Assembly: GCA_040772545.1 (NCBI GenBank)
Contig: JAXGXY010000001.1
Location: forward strand, 496,001-560,000
DNA length: 64,000 nucleotides
Reading direction: 5' to 3'
Source of the DNA: UBA1431 sp002329665
GTDB taxonomy: Bacteria; Bacillota; Clostridia; Christensenellales; UBA1431
The notes beneath the pieces were generated by a model. That model searched no databases. It was not told where the DNA came from and saw nothing but the letters and a program-made list of their open reading frames with translations. The translations under genes and the position numbers were made by a program. Shown here piece after piece: positions 62,530 to 64,000 of this stretch; within the stretch, counting starts at the first letter, position 1; each line of letters starts with the position of its first letter.

Positions 62530-63315
62530 ATGGCAGAACTGAGCATTCAAAAGCTAACGAAATCCTTCGGCGGCCTCATGGCCGTATCCAACGTGAGCCT
62601 GGAGATCAAGAACGGCGAACTCGTCGGCCTGATCGGTCCCAACGGGGCGGGCAAGACCACCGTGTTCAACCTGCTCACCGGCATATACGAGCCGACGTCC
62701 GGAGAGATTACGTTCGAACATGACGACCGCAAAACCAGGCTGAACAAGCTCAAACCCTACAGGATAAGCAAGGCCGGGATCGCCCGGACGTTCCAGAACA
62801 TCCGGCTTTTTCGCGATCTGACCGTTCTGGACAACGTGCGCATCGCGATGCATCAGAATGCCGGATACGGCCTTCTGGCCGGGTTTTTGCACCTGCCGGC
62901 CCATGCCCTGGAGGAAAAAAAGATAGTCGAGGAAAGCATAAATCTTTTGGACATATTTAACCTGAGCGATAAAAAGAACGAGATGGCGAGGAATCTACCC
63001 TACGGCGAACAGCGGCGGCTCGAGATCGTGCGGGCGCTCGCGACCGGCCCTTCGCTCCTGCTGCTGGACGAACCGGCGGCCGGCATGAACCTGGGCGAAA
63101 CGGCGCAGCTTACCGAAACGATAGCGCAGCTTCGGGACCGGTTCGACCTGACGGTACTTTTAATCGAGCACGATATGTCGCTGGTGATGAGAATCTGTGA
63201 ACGCATCTATGTGATGGATTACGGAAGCATGATCGCGGAAGGCGCGCCCGAGGAGATAAAAGCCAATCCGCGTGTCATCAAAGCCTATTTGGGAGAGGAT
63301 GTGGCCAATGCTTGA
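62530..63315 (+). CDS. livG: Branched-chain amino acid ABC ATPase LivG
   Basis: This 261-residue nucleotide-binding subunit has Walker A GPNGAGKTT, the Q-loop in ARTFQNIRLF, signature NLPYGEQRRLEI, Walker B LLLLDEPAAGMN and the switch His in LIEHDMSLVM. The Liv-type C-terminal extension GAPEEIKANPRVIKAYLG is present. It overlaps livF by eight bases. Confidence 0.95.
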   Translation: MAELSIQKLTKSFGGLMAVSNVSLEIKNGELVGLIGPNGAGKTTVFNLLTGIYEPTSGEITFEHDDRKTRLNKLKPYRISKAGIARTFQNIRLFRDLTVLDNVRIAMHQNAGYGLLAGFLHLPAHALEEKKIVEESINLLDIFNLSDKKNEMARNLPYGEQRRLEIVRALATGPSLLLLDEPAAGMNLGETAQLTETIAQLRDRFDLTVLLIEHDMSLVMRICERIYVMDYGSMIAEGAPEEIKANPRVIKAYLGEDVANA

Positions 63316-64000
63316 GATCATCGACATCAACGTGCATTTCGGGGTGATCCACGCGCTCAAGGGCATATCGCTTCGGGTAGACGACGGCGAGATCGTAACC
63401 CTGATCGGAGCGAACGGCGCCGGCAAAACCACGACGCTGCATACGATATCGGGCATAAAAAAGGCCACCAGCGGGACGATTCTCCTAAACGGCCAGGACA
63501 TCACCGGCAAATCCGCGCGCGACCGGGTGAAGCTCGGCATTTCCCAGGTGCCGGAAGGCCGCCGCATATTTTCGACGCTGACGGTGCTTGAGAACCTGGA
63601 ACTGGGCGCGTATCTGCGCCGTGACCGGAACGAAATCGCCAAGGACCTCAAAAAAGTGTATGAACGCTTCCCGATCCTCGCGGACAGGAAGCGGCAAACG
63701 GCGGGCACCCTTTCGGGAGGGGAACAGCAGATGCTTGCAATCGGCCGCGCGCTGATGAGCCGCCCGAAGATACTCTTCCTCGACGAGCCTTCCATGGGGC
63801 TTGCGCCGCTGCTGGTGCTGGAGATATTCAACATCATCCGGGACATCAACAGTTCCGGAACCACGATATTGCTTGTGGAACAGAACGCGCGAATGGCGTT
63901 GCAGATCGCAAACAGGGCATATGTATTAGAGAACGGCTCCATCGTGCTCTCCGGCACGGGAGCGGAACTGATGCAGAGCGATGAAATCAAAAAGGCCTAT
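63308..64000 (+). CDS. livF: Branched-chain amino acid ABC ATPase LivF (cut by window end)
   Basis: An open frame runs to the last base of the window (231 codons, no stop). It has Walker A GANGAGKTT, signature TLSGGEQQML, Walker B ILFLDEPSMGL and the His-loop region LLVEQNAR, where LivF proteins carry Gln-Asn instead of His-Asp. The end QSDEIKKAY matches the usual C-terminus, so only a few residues are missing. It is the last gene of the liv operon seen here. Confidence 0.95.
   Translation, partial: MLEIIDINVHFGVIHALKGISLRVDDGEIVTLIGANGAGKTTTLHTISGIKKATSGTILLNGQDITGKSARDRVKLGISQVPEGRRIFSTLTVLENLELGAYLRRDRNEIAKDLKKVYERFPILADRKRQTAGTLSGGEQQMLAIGRALMSRPKILFLDEPSMGLAPLLVLEIFNIIRDINSSGTTILLVEQNARMALQIANRAYVLENGSIVLSGTGAELMQSDEIKKAY

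Overview
The window looks like chromosome from a mid-GC anaerobic member of the Bacillota, probably class Clostridia. The grounds are strong Shine-Dalgarno sites with frequent GTG/TTG starts, FeoAB, CotH/VTC/DUF4956, InlB-type repeats, an ArsR/ArsP cassette and many stand-alone sugar and amino acid catabolic operons. The lineage is inferred from gene content; I see no rRNA, tRNA, CRISPR array, phage or insertion sequence. Both ends cut genes: a FAD-linked oxidase at the left and a LivF ATPase at the right.

1-13.6 kb: a glycolate-oxidase-like pair (FAD subunit plus a GlcF-like partner that has lost its cluster cysteines), a Cof-type HAD phosphatase, a Prx6-type peroxiredoxin, a small membrane protein, a three-gene exopolysaccharide operon (GH16, GT2, NodB deacetylase), a tautomerase-like protein, a frameshifted DUF3795 gene, an unusual PEP/pyruvate-binding protein and an MFS-LuxR sensor-regulator.

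13.7-24.6 kb: a frameshifted small gene overlapping a 1599-residue secreted beta-helix/Fn3 protein with 273-bp DNA repeats; a Mef-like MFS pump behind a promoter, leader-peptide and terminator arrangement typical of drug-inducible attenuation; a C39-like peptidase; an arsR/thioredoxin/ArsP-type permease operon; and a metallo-beta-lactamase-fold hydrolase.

24.6-41.9 kb: a MATE pump, the CotH-VTC-DUF4956 operon, an AraC/GyrI regulator, feoAB with a structured upstream terminator, a Dabb protein, a ZupT-type metal transporter, a GNAT enzyme, an uncharacterised three-gene unit (zinc-ribbon membrane protein, exported proline-rich protein, 318-residue cytosolic protein), a diguanylate cyclase and a YhfZ-type regulator.

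41.9-57.8 kb is the most interesting part. Divergent operons carry a RuBisCO-like protein with an SDR on one side, and another SDR, two D-2-hydroxyacid dehydrogenases, a class II aldolase and an FGGY kinase on the other. This looks like an undescribed sugar or sugar-acid degradation route. It is followed by a separate promoter and structured leader driving a Lin0512 protein, E1 alpha, E1 beta, an AcoX-like kinase, E2 and a DUF6506 protein. This resembles an acetoin dehydrogenase system without its own E3. A divergent acetate kinase homologue faces it. A plausible joint logic is: phosphorylate and oxidise a carbohydrate, cleave it with the aldolase or RuBisCO-like protein, oxidise a 2-oxo or diketone product to acyl-CoA, and recover ATP. 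The substrate cannot be read from the sequence.

57.8-64 kb: an AzlCD-type branched-chain amino acid exporter next to a complete Liv-type ABC importer (livK, hairpin, livH, livM, livG, livF).
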